Shown: positions 8,387 through 20,972, counted from the stretch's first letter. The stretch is 64,000 nt of DNA from Pectobacterium aroidearum (GCF_015689195.1 NZ_CP065044.1:1054001-1118000), one strand, 5' to 3'. Notes: generated by a model not told the origin, from the sequence alone. Made by a program: numbers and translations.

Positions 8387-8857
8387 ATGAGAGTAAAAAT
8401 GATGAATTCAGATCGGGAAATTATAATTAATTCAGTCGAACCAGAAGATTATGAGCAATGGCTACCCTATTGGGAAAGTTATCAGGCGTTCTATAACGTC
8501 CAGCTTACCGATGAAGTCACTAAAATAACCTGGGATCGCTTTTTTAAAGCAGAGATTCCCGTTCACTGCGCCGTAGCACGGGAAGGATCACATATTATCG
8601 GCTTCGCACATTTTGTTTTTCACGATTCCACCTGGGGTGTAAACCTTTATTGTTACTTGGAAGATCTTTTCGTTGCCCCCACCGCTCGCGGTAAAAACGT
8701 TGGCAAAAAACTGATTGAATATGTGAAAGAAAAAGCGCAGGAAAAACACTGCGATCGGCTGTATTGGCATACCCAGGAAACCAATAAAACAGCCCAGCGA
8801 CTTTATGATTGGGTAGCGGAAAAACCGGGCGTTATAGAATATAGAATGCCGCTTTAA
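8387..8857 (+). CDS. GNAT family N-acetyltransferase
   Basis: This 156-residue protein has the GNAT fold signatures: EDLFVAPTARGKNVGKKLIEYV is the acetyl-CoA pyrophosphate-binding strand-loop-helix (motif A, about residues 91-112), and YWHTQETNKTAQRLYDW is motif B. It transfers an acetyl group from acetyl-CoA to an amine; the substrate cannot be told from sequence. There is no signal peptide. The first ATG (8387) gives a short basic extension; ATGs at 8399 or 8402 are also plausible. It has no obvious operon partner; a small membrane-protein gene starts 60 bases later. Confidence 0.8.
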   Translation: MRVKMMNSDREIIINSVEPEDYEQWLPYWESYQAFYNVQLTDEVTKITWDRFFKAEIPVHCAVAREGSHIIGFAHFVFHDSTWGVNLYCYLEDLFVAPTARGKNVGKKLIEYVKEKAQEKHCDRLYWHTQETNKTAQRLYDWVAEKPGVIEYRMPL

Positions 8858-8917
8858 CTATAAAAAGATAAGCAGTAGAGTAATGCGGCGAAAACACCGT
8901 ATATAAATGGATTTAAA

Positions 8918-9307
8918 ATGAACTACCAATCTGCTTCTCTTTTTATCTACACCGTCAGGATCTTTTTTGCGATTTGTCTCTGTGGCGCGCTGGCGCTTGT
9001 CGGCATCAGCGCCCCCATTTTCTATCTTCTCGTCATGGGTCTCGTTTACCCCGTCATCCTCTCTCTGCGATTACACAGCCTGAGTGAAAAAGGCATTGTC
9101 TTTTTGCCAAAGGAAAAGAGTGAATGGATGGTCTATGTGCACGGCATCCCGGTGCGTGAAACCAGAACGTCATTAACCAACCCATATTTCTTTAGCGCTG
9201 AAAGCATGCAGAAATTTTTCCTGCGCGCCTATGTGGGGAAGTTATTGATTCAGATCTGCGCCGTTGTCTTATTAGTGCAGCAGACAATGGCAGTCAACTG
9301 GCCGTAA
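8918..9307 (+). pseudogene. Membrane protein of unknown function, cut by IS4
   Basis: 129 codons are open, with two hydrophobic segments near the N-terminus (about residues 8-30 and 31-50), a polar middle (KEKSEWMVYVHGIPVRETR) and a final hydrophobic segment (LLIQICAVVLLVQQTM). The stop codon TAA at 9305-9307 is the first three bases of the IS4 end, so the native C-terminus has been replaced. I do not recognise the family. The missing 3' part is not visible right of the IS, where sequence runs straight to ygiM. The gene may still be expressed in shortened form. Confidence 0.55.
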
Positions 9308-10732
9308 TGCCAGTCAGTTAAGCGACTGACTGGCAGTTTATCTACGGGCCTTACTGTATTTTTGGGGCCTTTCTTTTACTATTCGTGGGAAGGCCCTTTC
9401 CCTTCTTATCGGTAATTTCACCAGTTGTCCCTGGCTTTCAAGATCACGCATTAGTTCCGGGATGCGGCCCGGTGAAGCACCCTGTAGTGTCATCAGCATT
9501 CGCATCACCATTCCGCACGATTCTGAGAAGCTCAGCTGATTTGGCCAGTATCCTTTCAGATGTCCTGCCATTTTAATCATCTGATATCTTACAAGATTAT
9601 AGGCCAGTAATACTCCCCATAACTCCTGCTCCACGAGCTCAGGTTTCTTACTTCGCAGTGTCAGCCTGCTCAGTTGCATCGTCTGCTTTATCTCACGGTA
9701 GCCCAGCTCGATTTCCCACCGGTGGCTGTACAGGTCCGCCATCTCTCCACCAGGGAAGCGCAGCGCATCCGTCATCGACGTCAGCAGATGACAGACCTTT
9801 CCTTTGCGGGTCAGTGTCAGTAGCCGTGCTGTGATTTCCTCCCCCAGACCCGGCCACTTTTTACGGGCCTGTGGACTGGTTTTCAATTTTACCAGATGAT
9901 CACCTTTACCCAGCTTCCTGACCTCTTCATACTGCGCCCCCTTTTTCAGCGGGATCAGCCAGTGCCGGTGTTTCCCCGCCTGATTCCAGGCATTCAGCAA
10001 ACCCAGTGCGTAATAGCCTTTATCGAGTAAAGTCAGCGTGTTATCACCTGTCTGTGCTATCAACTGTTCTGCAAGCGCATTTTCACTCTCTTTCATCGTG
10101 CCAAAGGCTGCTGCCGTCAGCAGATGGCTGGTCAGCTCCATCTGGCAGACCATTTTTACCTGTGGATAGAGTCCCGGTTTTCCGCCATGTGTCTGGCGCG
10201 GGAAGGCGGCATCATTTTCTGGTGTATCCGGCGTTCGCCAGACCACGCCATCCACGGCCAGCAGAGTCAGGCCACACCAGTGTGGATGTGGCGTTTCACT
10301 ATGCCAGAGCTGTGCAGTTTGTGTGAACACACGGCGAACGGCCTCACTTCCCAGGCGCTGGCGAGCCTGAATCACGGCACTCGGGGCGACAAAGGGACGG
10401 TTACCCGGCAGCATAATATCCAGACGGTTAACAATCTGGTGAAGGGGCTCTTTACGTTCAAGCGCCATGCCGACAATGCACCAGACCATCATTTCAAGCG
10501 GGAGACGCCGCTTGCGTAGCGTGACCGTGCCGGACTCGGCGAGACAACGTGAGACGAGTTCGGGGTCGAGATAATCCCCCAGAGAAGTCAGTGGGTTACG
10601 CAAAGAGTCGTAATGGGATACCAGATCAAGAGCCTGTCCAATGTGCATAAAAAAATCCGGAAACGGGTGAGCATTTCCGGATTTTTACACATCCACTGGA
10701 TCGGTCAACCGATCCTTAACTGATCGGCATTA
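9305..10732 (-). mobile_element. IS4 insertion sequence (1428 bp)
   Basis: The imperfect terminal inverted repeats are TAATGCCAGTCAGTTAAG at the left and, reading inward from the right, TAATGCCGATCAGTTAAG (16 of 18 identical). Length and ends match E. coli IS4 (about 1426 bp). A single transposase gene fills the element on the minus strand. The 11-13 bases on each flank do not match, so the target duplication expected for IS4 is missing. That suggests deletion or rearrangement next to the element after insertion. Confidence 0.93.
9338..10648 (-). CDS. IS4 family transposase
   Basis: This 436-residue DDE transposase is very close to the E. coli IS4 protein (442 residues) from [20 protein letters not shown] onward. 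The catalytic acidic residues are in [20 protein letters not shown] and the [11 protein letters not shown] segment (the Y-R-E-K signature of the IS4 group). It cuts and pastes the element. The C-terminus differs slightly ([11 protein letters not shown]). No frameshift is visible, so the enzyme is probably functional. Confidence 0.95.
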   Translation of the reverse strand: MHIGQALDLVSHYDSLRNPLTSLGDYLDPELVSRCLAESGTVTLRKRRLPLEMMVWCIVGMALERKEPLHQIVNRLDIMLPGNRPFVAPSAVIQARQRLGSEAVRRVFTQTAQLWHSETPHPHWCGLTLLAVDGVVWRTPDTPENDAAFPRQTHGGKPGLYPQVKMVCQMELTSHLLTAAAFGTMKESENALAEQLIAQTGDNTLTLLDKGYYALGLLNAWNQAGKHRHWLIPLKKGAQYEEVRKLGKGDHLVKLKTSPQARKKWPGLGEEITARLLTLTRKGKVCHLLTSMTDALRFPGGEMADLYSHRWEIELGYREIKQTMQLSRLTLRSKKPELVEQELWGVLLAYNLVRYQMIKMAGHLKGYWPNQLSFSESCGMVMRMLMTLQGASPGRIPELMRDLESQGQLVKLPIRRERAFPRIVKERPQKYSKARR

Positions 10733-10758
10733 CTGCAAGAAGCAGGCACTTATTTCGA

Positions 10759-11379
10759 TTAGCTCATCCAGCGGTCATTTTTCTTTTTGCGGGGGATGAT
10801 GTGCGGTAACAGCAGACCCAGCAACAAGCCTATGCCGGCAACTCCGCCGCCATACATAAACCACTGTAGAATAATGGTGCGCTGCTTATCATCAAGCTGG
10901 ACATTCGCCGCGCTGACTTTCTTCTGCGCAACGATAAGCTGATTTTTCAGATCCTGGTTTTCCTGACGCAATCCGTTAATAACACCATCGCTGGCCGCGA
11001 CTTTCTGCTGCATATCAGCGGTACGCTGGTTCCAGGTCTGATCGATATTATTCAGTTTGTCCGTCAGGTCTTTAACCTGATTTTCCAGCTCCGGCACCCG
11101 CGTGCGCAGGCTTGGCGTATTGCTAAGCTGGTCGAGAGGGATCCAGGTGGTGCGGTTTTTGTCATCACGGATCTGCGCATAGCCTGCGTTTTCATTAACG
11201 CTGAGCAACGTGACCTCTGCACCTGCATTCAGTGTGCCGACGATACGATATTGATTGCCCGGCCCGCTGTGGACATACGTCAATAACTCATCGGAAATAT
11301 AGCGTTTTTCTTCCGCCTGTGCGGTCCAGCTCAGCGTGAGAGAAAATAAAGTAAAACAGAGTAAGCCTAATTTCTGCAT
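10759..11379 (-). CDS. ygiM: YgiM, SH3-domain membrane protein (TIGR04211 family)
   Basis: This 206-residue protein has a signal peptide (LLCFTLFSLTLSWTAQAEEK). A bacterial SH3b domain follows at about residues 25-90 (SDELLTYVHSGPGNQYRIVGTL... TTWIPLDQLS). Then come a coiled coil at about 95-160 and a C-terminal membrane helix (WFMYGGGVAGIGLLLGLLLP) with a basic tail. It is expected to sit in the periplasm anchored to the inner membrane, and may touch the cell wall through the SH3 domain; exact function is unknown. It is divergent from ygiF, as in E. coli. The IS4 copy stops 26 bases beyond its stop codon. Confidence 0.92.
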   Translation of the reverse strand: MQKLGLLCFTLFSLTLSWTAQAEEKRYISDELLTYVHSGPGNQYRIVGTLNAGAEVTLLSVNENAGYAQIRDDKNRTTWIPLDQLSNTPSLRTRVPELENQVKDLTDKLNNIDQTWNQRTADMQQKVAASDGVINGLRQENQDLKNQLIVAQKKVSAANVQLDDKQRTIILQWFMYGGGVAGIGLLLGLLLPHIIPRKKKNDRWMS

Positions 11380-11644
11380 AAGATCATCATGTTGCGTTAA
11401 TGGTGGTCTGATAGTAGAGGCTTAAGTCTGACGAGGCAATGTATAAACCGAAATGAGAACAGTCTTAGAAGGCGGTGCGCGGAGTGTTTAAGCAGGGGAA
11501 AGTCGTGTAGCTGATGGCTGGTTTGCATAAGAAATGCGCGCTTGTTCGCAGGTGAAAAAGAGTGTGTGCGGTAAGAGTAGTAAGGTGAAGTAAAATGTTA
11601 TTTACTGACAGGATAATGAACGTGGTCTTGGTGTTGTGAATGCT

Positions 11645-12982
11645 ATGAGTGAAGAAATTGAGCTGAAATTTATTGTTCATCCCGACAGCGTTGAATCGCT
11701 GTTAACGCAGTTGGCTGAATGGGAGAGCGATTATAGTCAGTATGAGCACATGCGCGCCCAGCGCCTGAGCAATGTCTATTATGAAACAGACGATAATTAT
11801 CTGCGCCGCAACGGTATTGGCCTGCGTATTCGTGGCGAAAATGAACGCTATGAAATGACGGCGAAAACGGCCGGCAAGGTGATTGGTGGGCTGCATCAAC
11901 ACCCAGAATACAACGTGGCCCTGGAGAAAGCCGAGCTGGATCTCAGCCTGTTTCCGGCAGACGTCTGGCCGGAAGATTGCGAGGTTGAAGCGCTGCAATC
12001 GTCGCTCAAACCGCTGTTTAGTACTGATTTTACGCGTGAAAAGTGGGTATTTACTTACTACCAAAGCGTGATTGAAGTTGCGTTAGATCGTGGTGAAATT
12101 CGTGCTGGCGACCTGAGTGAACCACTGTGCGAATTGGAGATGGAACTTAAGATTGGTCAGACTACCCACCTGCTGGAACTGGCAAAGGAAATCGCAGAAT
12201 TTGGCGGTATGCGGCAGGGTAGCCTGAGTAAGGCGGCGCGTGGATACCATCTGGCTAAAGGTAATCCAGTTCGTGAGTGTCTGCCTCTCAATCGATTGGT
12301 TGTGGATGCAAAAACCAATATCGATCAGGCCATCCGCGCGGCGCTGGAACTGGGGTTGAGTCACTGGCAATACCACGAAGAACTGTGGGTAAGAGGAAAT
12401 GCCTCTGCCCGTGAAGCCCTGCCAGAAGCCAGTGCGTTAATGCGCGAAATGCTGGTGCTGGTGGGTGGCGTTGTGTTACGCAAGGTCACTACGCTTTTTC
12501 GCTCTGCACTCGCCACTTTGGAAGCCCGACTACAAAGCGCCGATGGCGCGGAAGTGTGCTACAGCGTCGACTACCTGCAAAGTAAGTTGGTACTGACTTC
12601 TTGGCTGATCGAGTCTGGCTGGCGTGACCATATGGATAATAAAGATCGCATTAAGCTACAGGGATCGTTCAAACGCTTTGCCGATATTATGCTAAGTCGC
12701 AGCACGGCGGACTTGAAAAGCGCCTTTTCTTCTAAATTGACAGAAGCGCAGTACGAACAGCAAATCCCTCGTCTACAACGTAATATCTGCGCTTTTCTTC
12801 TCTTATCCGGTGCGTATCCGGCGGAACAGGTAGAAGCCTACCTTGAACACTGGCGGATGTTGCTACAGGAACTGGAGCGTCTCGCTGCCGGGAAAGCGCC
12901 TTCCGTGTATCTGGAAGCCTATCGTAAAGAGGCCCTGGCCTTGTCGCCGTTCTGGCTACATAGCGGCGGACAGTCACAGTAA
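11645..12982 (+). CDS. ygiF: Inorganic triphosphatase YgiF (CYTH-CHAD)
   Basis: YgiF hydrolyses inorganic tripolyphosphate. The 445-residue protein starts with the CYTH signature EIELKF (metal-binding Glu residues), followed by GLRIRGENERYEMTAKTAG and GSLSKAARGYHLA of the triphosphate tunnel. From about residue 210 it continues as a CHAD domain rich in basic helices (YHEELWVRGN, SFKRFADIMLSRS, FWLHSGG end). The ATG at 11645 is preferred to GTG 11636 because homologues begin directly with the EIELKF strand. It is followed 52 bases later by glnE, the conserved enterobacterial order. Confidence 0.95.
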   Translation: MSEEIELKFIVHPDSVESLLTQLAEWESDYSQYEHMRAQRLSNVYYETDDNYLRRNGIGLRIRGENERYEMTAKTAGKVIGGLHQHPEYNVALEKAELDLSLFPADVWPEDCEVEALQSSLKPLFSTDFTREKWVFTYYQSVIEVALDRGEIRAGDLSEPLCELEMELKIGQTTHLLELAKEIAEFGGMRQGSLSKAARGYHLAKGNPVRECLPLNRLVVDAKTNIDQAIRAALELGLSHWQYHEELWVRGNASAREALPEASALMREMLVLVGGVVLRKVTTLFRSALATLEARLQSADGAEVCYSVDYLQSKLVLTSWLIESGWRDHMDNKDRIKLQGSFKRFADIMLSRSTADLKSAFSSKLTEAQYEQQIPRLQRNICAFLLLSGAYPAEQVEAYLEHWRMLLQELERLAAGKAPSVYLEAYRKEALALSPFWLHSGGQSQ

Positions 12983-13034
12983 CCGTTAACTGCCGCTTGT
13001 CAGTGAGGATAGGCGGCGCATCAAGGGAACCCCC

Positions 13035-15890
13035 ATGCCGATACTTCCTTTGCCTGCTTTACCTGTGCTTCTGACGGAACAATCTCAACGTGCACTCGCG
13101 CGTTTGCGGGAAGCTGCACCGAATGAACCGATAACGGACAGCGATGCCGCTGTTTTGGCATTGAGCGATTTTGTCAGCGATGCGCTTGCGCTGCACCCTG
13201 ACTGGTGGCAAGGGATTCATCAGCAACCGCCGCAGCCTGAAGAGTGGCAGCACTACGCCGACTGGCTGCGCGACGCCCTGTCCGACGTTAACGATGAAAA
13301 TGCGTTGATGGCGGAATTGCGTCGGTTTCGCCGCCATATGCTGACGCGGATTGCGTGGTCGCAGGCGCTGCAAACCAGTACCACGGAACATACGCTGCGT
13401 CAGCTGAGCGAACTGGCCGAGGTGGTGATTGTGGCGGCCAGAAGCTGGCTATATCAGGCCTGCTGCCGTGAATGGGGCACACCTTGCAATGCGCAGGGCG
13501 TGGCTCAGCCTCTGCTGATTCTTGGCATGGGAAAATTGGGTGGGGGAGAGCTTAACTTCTCTTCGGACATCGATCTGATTTTCGTCTATCCCGAAAATGG
13601 TCATACACAAGGTGGACGGCGCGAGCTGGATAACGCGCAGTTCTTCACGCGTCTGGGGCAGCGGCTCATTAAGGTGCTGGATCAGCCTACTGTCGACGGT
13701 TTTGTTTACCGCGTGGATATGCGACTACGCCCCTTCGGCGACAGTGGACCGCTGGTGCTCAGCTTTGCCGCCATGGAAGATTATTATCAGGAGCAGGGAC
13801 GAGACTGGGAACGCTATGCGATGGTCAAAGCGCGCCTGATGGGCGGAATGGACGAGGCTTACAGTCAGGAACTGCGTAGCACACTGAAGCCCTTCGTTTT
13901 CCGGCGCTATATTGATTTTAGCGTCATCCAGTCGCTGCGAAATATGAAGGGCATGATTGCCCGCGAGGTGCGTCGCCGCGATCTGCGCAACAACATTAAA
14001 CTGGGCGCTGGCGGGATTCGTGAAATCGAATTTATTACGCAGGTTTTCCAACTGATCCGTGGCGGGCGTGAGCCGGGATTACAGGGACGCTCGCTGCTGC
14101 CTACGCTCCAGCATGTAGGGGCACTGGGGTTATTAACGCCACAACAGGTGCTCGATCTCAGTACTTCTTATCTGTTTCTGCGCCGTCTGGAGAACCTGTT
14201 ACAAGCCATTGCCGATGAGCAGACACAAACGCTGCCAGAGGATGAACTGAACCAGCAGCGTCTGGCATGGGGAATGGGGGTAGATAGTTGGGACACGCTG
14301 CAATCGATGCTGTCGGAGCATATGCAGGCGGTGCGCCGCGTATTTGACGATCTGATTGGCGATGATGCGCCAGACAATAATGATATCCCCGAACATGGCA
14401 GCTATAGCAGCCTATGGCAGGATACGCTGGATGACGGCGAACTGGCTCCACTGACGCCGCACCTCACGGAAACCGTGCGTGAAAAGCTGATGCGGACGAT
14501 TGTGGAATTCCGCAACGATGTGGCGAAACGCACAATTGGGCCACGTGGGCGGGATGTGCTGGATCAGCTCATGCCGTGCTTGCTGGCGGAGGTCTGTGCT
14601 CGTCAGGAAGCCGATAGCGTGCTGTCTCGTCTGACACCGTTGCTGCTGGGGATCGTCACACGTACGACCTATCTCGAACTGTTGCTGGAGTCCCGTGCTG
14701 CGCTCGGTCAGCTGATTCGCCTGTGTGCGGCCTCGCCGATGGTTGCCAGCCAACTGGCGCGCTACCCCCTTCTGTTGGATGAATTGCTCGATGCGGCAAC
14801 GTTGTATCAGCCGACGGCTCCGGGCGCGTATGTCGATGAGCTACGCCAGTATTTGATGCGCGTACCTGAGGATGATGAAGAACAACAGTTGGAAGCGGTT
14901 CGCCAGTTTAAACAGTCGCAGCAACTGCGCATCGCCGCAGGAGATATCGGTGGCGTACTGCCAGTAATGAAAGTGAGCGATCACTTAACGTATCTGGCGG
15001 AAGCGATTATCGCGGCAGTCGTTCAGCAGGCGTGGGGACAGATGGTGGCACGCTACGGCCAGCCGTCCCATTTACAGCACCGCGAAGGCCGTGGGTTTGC
15101 CGTTATTGCCTATGGCAAGCTCGGCGGTTGGGAACTGGGGTATAGCTCCGATCTGGATCTGGTGTTCTTGCTGGACTGCCCGTCGGACGTGATGACGGAT
15201 GGCGAACGCAGTATTGATGGCCGCCAGTTCTACCTGCGCCTCGCGCAGCGTGTGATGCACCTGTTTAGCACCCGGACGTCATCAGGCATTTTGTATGAAG
15301 TGGATGCTCGTCTGCGGCCATCGGGGGCGGCTGGCATGTTGGTGAGTACGGTAGAAGCCTTTGATGAGTATCAGCGTAAGGAAGCGTGGACGTGGGAACA
15401 TCAGGCGTTGGTGCGTGCGCGTATGGTGTACGGCGAAAGCGGCGTGCAGCAGACCTTTGAGTCTATTCGACGCAGCATCCTGTGTGCAGAGCGTGACGCA
15501 GATACCCTGCGGACTGAAGTGCGAGAAATGCGGGAAAAAATGCGTCAGCATCTGGCGAACAAAGATAAAGCGCTCTTTGACATCAAAACGGATGCGGGCG
15601 GCATTACGGATATCGAATTTATTGCCCAATATCTGGTGCTGCGTTATGCCGCTCAGGAACCGCGTTTGACCCGTTGGTCAGACAATGTGCGCATTCTGGA
15701 ACTGATGGCGCAGTATGGTGTGATGGAAGAGAGCGAAGCCAATGCGCTCAAACTGGCCTACGTCACCATGCGCAATGAGTTGCACCATCTGGCCTTGCAG
15801 GAACTGTCCGGCCGGGTCAGCAAGGATCGGTTTGTTGCAGAACGGGAACTGGTGCTGGTGAGTTGGAATAAGTGGTTAGTGGGAGCCTAG
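13035..15890 (+). CDS. glnE: Glutamine synthetase adenylyltransferase / deadenylase
   Basis: GlnE adenylylates and deadenylylates glutamine synthetase in answer to PII and glutamine, tuning nitrogen assimilation. The protein has 951 residues (E. coli about 946). It contains two nucleotidyltransferase modules: [20 protein letters not shown] near residue 160 and [20 protein letters not shown] near 690. Each keeps the G(G/W)xELxxxSDxD signature with the metal-binding aspartates. A linker domain separates the deadenylase (N) and adenylylase (C) halves. The start follows AAGGGAACCCCC. It sits between ygiF and hldE, the usual gene order. Confidence 0.97.
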   Translation: MPILPLPALPVLLTEQSQRALARLREAAPNEPITDSDAAVLALSDFVSDALALHPDWWQGIHQQPPQPEEWQHYADWLRDALSDVNDENALMAELRRFRRHMLTRIAWSQALQTSTTEHTLRQLSELAEVVIVAARSWLYQACCREWGTPCNAQGVAQPLLILGMGKLGGGELNFSSDIDLIFVYPENGHTQGGRRELDNAQFFTRLGQRLIKVLDQPTVDGFVYRVDMRLRPFGDSGPLVLSFAAMEDYYQEQGRDWERYAMVKARLMGGMDEAYSQELRSTLKPFVFRRYIDFSVIQSLRNMKGMIAREVRRRDLRNNIKLGAGGIREIEFITQVFQLIRGGREPGLQGRSLLPTLQHVGALGLLTPQQVLDLSTSYLFLRRLENLLQAIADEQTQTLPEDELNQQRLAWGMGVDSWDTLQSMLSEHMQAVRRVFDDLIGDDAPDNNDIPEHGSYSSLWQDTLDDGELAPLTPHLTETVREKLMRTIVEFRNDVAKRTIGPRGRDVLDQLMPCLLAEVCARQEADSVLSRLTPLLLGIVTRTTYLELLLESRAALGQLIRLCAASPMVASQLARYPLLLDELLDAATLYQPTAPGAYVDELRQYLMRVPEDDEEQQLEAVRQFKQSQQLRIAAGDIGGVLPVMKVSDHLTYLAEAIIAAVVQQAWGQMVARYGQPSHLQHREGRGFAVIAYGKLGGWELGYSSDLDLVFLLDCPSDVMTDGERSIDGRQFYLRLAQRVMHLFSTRTSSGILYEVDARLRPSGAAGMLVSTVEAFDEYQRKEAWTWEHQALVRARMVYGESGVQQTFESIRRSILCAERDADTLRTEVREMREKMRQHLANKDKALFDIKTDAGGITDIEFIAQYLVLRYAAQEPRLTRWSDNVRILELMAQYGVMEESEANALKLAYVTMRNELHHLALQELSGRVSKDRFVAERELVLVSWNKWLVGA

Positions 15891-16020
15891 GTTCCCCTTA
15901 GCTATATGATGATGGGGTATGCGGCCCAATGCTCAGCAAAGAGCCGTGCTGCGGTGACGTGTAATGATTGTGCCTATGATATTATTACGCGCATTATGCG
16001 AAATAAGCCTGGAGTAGAGG

Positions 16021-17457
16021 ATGAAAGTGACGCTGCCTGATTTCCGTCAAGCGGGTGTGTTAGTGGTGGGTGATGTCATGCTGGATCGTTACTGGTATGG
16101 GCCGACCAGCCGAATTTCACCAGAGGCACCGGTGCCTGTGGTCAAGGTTGATACGATCGAAGAACGCCCTGGCGGCGCGGCGAACGTCGCCATGAACATC
16201 GCTGCGTTGGGGGCGGGATCGCGTCTGGTGGGGTTAACGGGCATTGATGATGCCGCTCGCGCGCTGAATGCCAAACTTGGCGAAGTCAACGTGAAGTGCG
16301 ACTTTGTCTCTGTTCCTACGCACCCGACGATTACCAAACTACGCGTGCTGTCGCGTAATCAGCAGCTGATCCGACTGGATTTTGAGGAAGGCTTTGAGGG
16401 AATTGATCCTCAGCCGATTATTGAGCGTATTCAACTGGCGCTGCCAAAAATTGGCGCGCTGGTGCTGTCTGACTATGCAAAAGGCGCATTAGCGCATGTG
16501 CAAACCATGATTCAGACGGCAAAAGCAGCGGGTGTTCCAGTGCTGATCGACCCGAAAGGCACGGATTTTGCCCGCTATCGTGGCGCGACGTTGCTGACGC
16601 CAAACCTGTCTGAGTTTGAAGCGGTGGCAGGGCGTTGCAAAACGGAAGAAGAGCTGGTTGAGCGCGGCATGCAACTGGTCGCTGATTACGAGTTGTCCGC
16701 GTTGCTGATTACGCGTTCCGAACAAGGGATGACACTGCTACAGCCGGGCAAAGCACCGCTGCATTTGCCTACGCAGGCGCAGGAAGTGTACGACGTGACC
16801 GGTGCCGGCGATACCGTCATTGGTGTGCTGGCCGCTGCGCTGGCGGCGGGTAATCCGCTGGAAGAGGCCTGTTTCCTGGCGAATGCCGCCGCAGGCGTCG
16901 TCGTTGGCAAGCTTGGCACATCAACGGTCACACCGATTGAGCTGGAAAATGCTATCCGTGGCCGTGCCGACACCGGATTTGGCGTGATGACAGAAGAACA
17001 GCTGAAAAAGGCCGTTGAACTGGCGCGCCAGCGTGGTGAAAAGATTGTGATGACCAACGGTTGCTTCGATATTCTGCATGCCGGACATGTGTCTTATCTG
17101 GCAAATGCCCGCAAACTTGGCGACCGGTTAATCGTTGCAGTCAACAGCGATGCGTCAACCAAACGCCTGAAGGGGCCAACGCGTCCCGTTAACCCGCTGC
17201 CACAGCGCATGATCGTGCTGGGTGCACTGGAAGCTGTAGACTGGGTTGTGCCGTTTGAAGAAGATACGCCGCAGCGCCTGATTGCCAGCATTCTGCCGGA
17301 CATTCTGGTGAAAGGCGGGGACTACCAGCCACATGAAATCGCCGGCAGCGAAGAGGTCTGGGCCAACGGCGGTGAAGTGAAAGTGCTGAACTTTGAGGAC
17401 GGTTGCTCCACGACGAACATCATCAACACGATTAAAGCTAACGCGTCTAAATCTTAA
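16021..17457 (+). CDS. hldE: Bifunctional heptose-7-phosphate kinase / heptose-1-phosphate adenylyltransferase
   Basis: HldE makes ADP-heptose for the lipopolysaccharide inner core. The 478-residue protein has an N-terminal PfkB/ribokinase domain ([13 protein letters not shown] at the start, the GGAANVAMN substrate loop, and [15 protein letters not shown] with catalytic Asp near residue 265). The C-terminal nucleotidyltransferase domain starts at about 340 with [16 protein letters not shown] (the HxGH motif). The order ygiF-glnE-hldE matches E. coli. The ribosome site is GGAGTAGAGG. ADP-heptose is also a host immune signal, but nothing here is unusual for the gene. Confidence 0.97.
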   Translation: MKVTLPDFRQAGVLVVGDVMLDRYWYGPTSRISPEAPVPVVKVDTIEERPGGAANVAMNIAALGAGSRLVGLTGIDDAARALNAKLGEVNVKCDFVSVPTHPTITKLRVLSRNQQLIRLDFEEGFEGIDPQPIIERIQLALPKIGALVLSDYAKGALAHVQTMIQTAKAAGVPVLIDPKGTDFARYRGATLLTPNLSEFEAVAGRCKTEEELVERGMQLVADYELSALLITRSEQGMTLLQPGKAPLHLPTQAQEVYDVTGAGDTVIGVLAAALAAGNPLEEACFLANAAAGVVVGKLGTSTVTPIELENAIRGRADTGFGVMTEEQLKKAVELARQRGEKIVMTNGCFDILHAGHVSYLANARKLGDRLIVAVNSDASTKRLKGPTRPVNPLPQRMIVLGALEAVDWVVPFEEDTPQRLIASILPDILVKGGDYQPHEIAGSEEVWANGGEVKVLNFEDGCSTTNIINTIKANASKS

Positions 17458-17511
17458 AAAGCCAAACTGACGGCACTCGAATCATCATGAAGCCGTTCAG
17501 ACCGCAAGCTA

Positions 17512-17548
17512 ATGATTCTCGCTCTGTCACACCACGAGCGAGAATCAT
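17512..17548 (+). terminator. Perfect 13-bp hairpin after hldE
   Basis: ATGATTCTCGCTC and GAGCGAGAATCAT pair perfectly around an 11-base loop, 55 bases after the hldE stop. There is no clear T-run after the stem on either strand. It may be a weak or factor-assisted terminator or an mRNA-stabilising hairpin. Confidence 0.5.
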
Positions 17549-17559
17549 AACAATCATAA

Positions 17560-19647
<2,088 letters not shown>

Positions 19648-19651
19648 GCGG

Positions 19652-19873
19652 GTGGAAAAAGAAGACCTGATAGACATTGCCACGATGCAGATGCCCTTTG
19701 GTAAATACAAGGGGCGAGCGTTGATTGATTTACCGGAAGAGTACCTGCTGTGGTTCTCCCGCAAGGGCGAATTTCCTAATGGCCGCTTGGGGGAATTGAT
19801 GCAAATTACGCTGGCAATAAAGATAGAGGGTCTGCAAGGGTTGGTAACACCGCTGAAACGGCCCCGTTCCTGA
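19652..19873 (+). CDS. ypeB: YpeB, DUF3820 family small protein
   Basis: This 73-residue protein starts at GTG 19652, four bases after the ligA stop, with GGGAGAGTAAGCGG as ribosome site. The sequence MPFGKYKGRALIDLPEEYLLWFSRKGEFP is characteristic of the DUF3820 family, which includes YpeB, the gene that follows ligA in E. coli. Related folds occur in exonuclease-associated proteins, but no activity is established. The tight spacing implies co-transcription and probably coupled translation with ligA. Confidence 0.88.
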   Translation: MEKEDLIDIATMQMPFGKYKGRALIDLPEEYLLWFSRKGEFPNGRLGELMQITLAIKIEGLQGLVTPLKRPRS

Positions 19874-19902
19874 CGATCCGCTTACTGCGGTAATCTATGA
19901 CG

Positions 19903-19934
19903 AAAAAAAGGTCGCTTCAATCAAGCGACCTTTT
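19903..19934. terminator. Bidirectional terminator between ypeB and the FlxA-like gene
   Basis: AAAGGTCGCTT and AAGCGACCTTT form an 11-bp stem with a 5-base loop, flanked by A-rich sequence on the left and T-rich on the right. It can therefore act on both convergent transcripts. Confidence 0.85.
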
Positions 19935-19966
19935 ACATTTACCGGCTACCCCATCCCTGACGCAGA

Positions 19967-20323
19967 CTAGACGTAGATATTAATCTGGTTATCTGCTGTC
20001 GGGCGGTTGACGCCTTCTTGTTTAGCACTTTGAGCCGAAGAGGTGGAATCAGACTGCTGTTCTGATTTTTCACTCTGCAAGCGGGCAATCTGTGCCTGTA
20101 ACGCCTGGATCTGTGCTTGAATGGCCTGCTGTTGTTGTTCGATCAGTTTACGTTCATCATCACTTTCTGCGCTGGAAGCTGATTCGGTCAGTTTATTCAC
20201 TTGTTTGGTAAGTGCCTGAACTTGCTTGGTTAGCTGCGCAATCTGTTGCTCTGAGGTGTTGCTGCTTTTACTGCTGCTTGCTGTTGTTGTCGATACGCTG
20301 ATACTGCTGATGGTGTTTGACAT
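19967..20323 (-). CDS. FlxA-like coiled-coil protein 1
   Basis: This 118-residue protein has a Ser/Thr-rich N-terminus, a long heptad-patterned middle (IAQLTKQVQALTKQVNKLTES, then Gln-rich AIQAQIQALQAQIARLQSE) and a short tail ending INIYV. This is the layout of FlxA-like proteins, a family named after the sigma-28-dependent E. coli flxA gene; their function is not known. A strong ribosome site (CAGGAGGG) precedes the ATG. It is paralogous to the gene at 20528-20938. A GCCGATAT sequence upstream (20384-20391, minus strand) could be a sigma-28 -10 element, but no matching -35 was found. Confidence 0.8.
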   Translation of the reverse strand: MSNTISSISVSTTTASSSKSSNTSEQQIAQLTKQVQALTKQVNKLTESASSAESDDERKLIEQQQQAIQAQIQALQAQIARLQSEKSEQQSDSTSSAQSAKQEGVNRPTADNQINIYV

Positions 20324-20347
20324 TTTCCCTCCTGAAAATGAAAAGAT

Positions 20348-20392
20348 GCCGATATACCCGAATTATTCGGGGTACAAGCCGTTATATCGGCA
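20348..20392 (-). repeat. Nested inverted repeats in the leader of FlxA-like gene 1
   Basis: TGCCGATATA (20348-20357) pairs with TATATCGGCA (20383-20392). Between them lies the palindrome CCCGAATTATTCGGG (20357-20371). The structure lies 25-70 bases before the start codon of the leftward FlxA-like gene. It could be an mRNA hairpin or an operator. Confidence 0.55.
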
Positions 20393-20527
20393 ATTTAAGC
20401 ACTTTCTCGAAGGGGATATTGTTGGCAATGAAGCATGAAATACTCACTTTCCTGACAGCTCATGTAACAAAATGTATCAGCCAGGAAAGAGAGAGAAAAA
20501 AAGATGGGAATGTGTCAAATATTGCTG

Positions 20528-20938
20528 TCAGACGTAGATATTAACTCCGCCCTTTTTTTCTTTATTTTCAGTTTGTTGTGATGTCGTTTTTGATGCAGCC
20601 TCGGCCGCTTTCTTTTCTGCTTCTTCTTTTTGGATACGGGCAATTTCGGCATAGAGCGCCTGTATTTGCGCCTGAATCATCTGCTGCTGTTGCTTAATGA
20701 GTTTACGTTCATTCTCACTCTGCGCATCGGCAGCTTTAGCACCCAGTTCTTTTAACTTTTTGGTTAGCACTTTGATTTGATTTTGTAATGCAGCAATTTT
20801 TTGCTGAGCACCACTACCCGTATCGGCGGTAGAGGCAGCTTTACTCTCTGTATTAGATGAAGCCTTATTCGTTGCAGGCTTATTGGCCGCAGAGGCCGTC
20901 GCTGTTACGTTTGACACCGTATTCACTGTAATGGACAT
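20528..20938 (-). CDS. FlxA-like coiled-coil protein 2
   Basis: This 136-residue protein is paralogous to its downstream neighbour. It has an Ala/Ser/Thr-rich start, a heptad region (IAALQNQIKVLTKKLKELGAK), the shared block NERKLIKQQQQMIQAQIQAL and a tail ending GGVNIYV. ATG 20938 is preferred to GTG 20941 because AGGAGG is 5 bases upstream of it. A sigma-28 promoter matching the consensus exactly (20973-20999) shows that it belongs to the late flagellar/chemotaxis regulon. The product is probably cytoplasmic (no signal peptide); its function is unknown. Confidence 0.83.
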   Translation of the reverse strand: MSITVNTVSNVTATASAANKPATNKASSNTESKAASTADTGSGAQQKIAALQNQIKVLTKKLKELGAKAADAQSENERKLIKQQQQMIQAQIQALYAEIARIQKEEAEKKAAEAASKTTSQQTENKEKKGGVNIYV

Positions 20939-20972
20939 CACTTCCTCCTGAAATAAGTCAATTCTCCGATTG

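Noticed and set aside
9292..10745. Target-site duplication of IS4
   Set aside because: The 11-13 bases before 9305 and after 10732 were compared and do not match.
20384..20410. Sigma-28 promoter for FlxA-like gene 1
   Set aside because: GCCGATAT is present, but at 15 bases upstream the -35 position reads TCGA rather than TAAA, so the call was not made.
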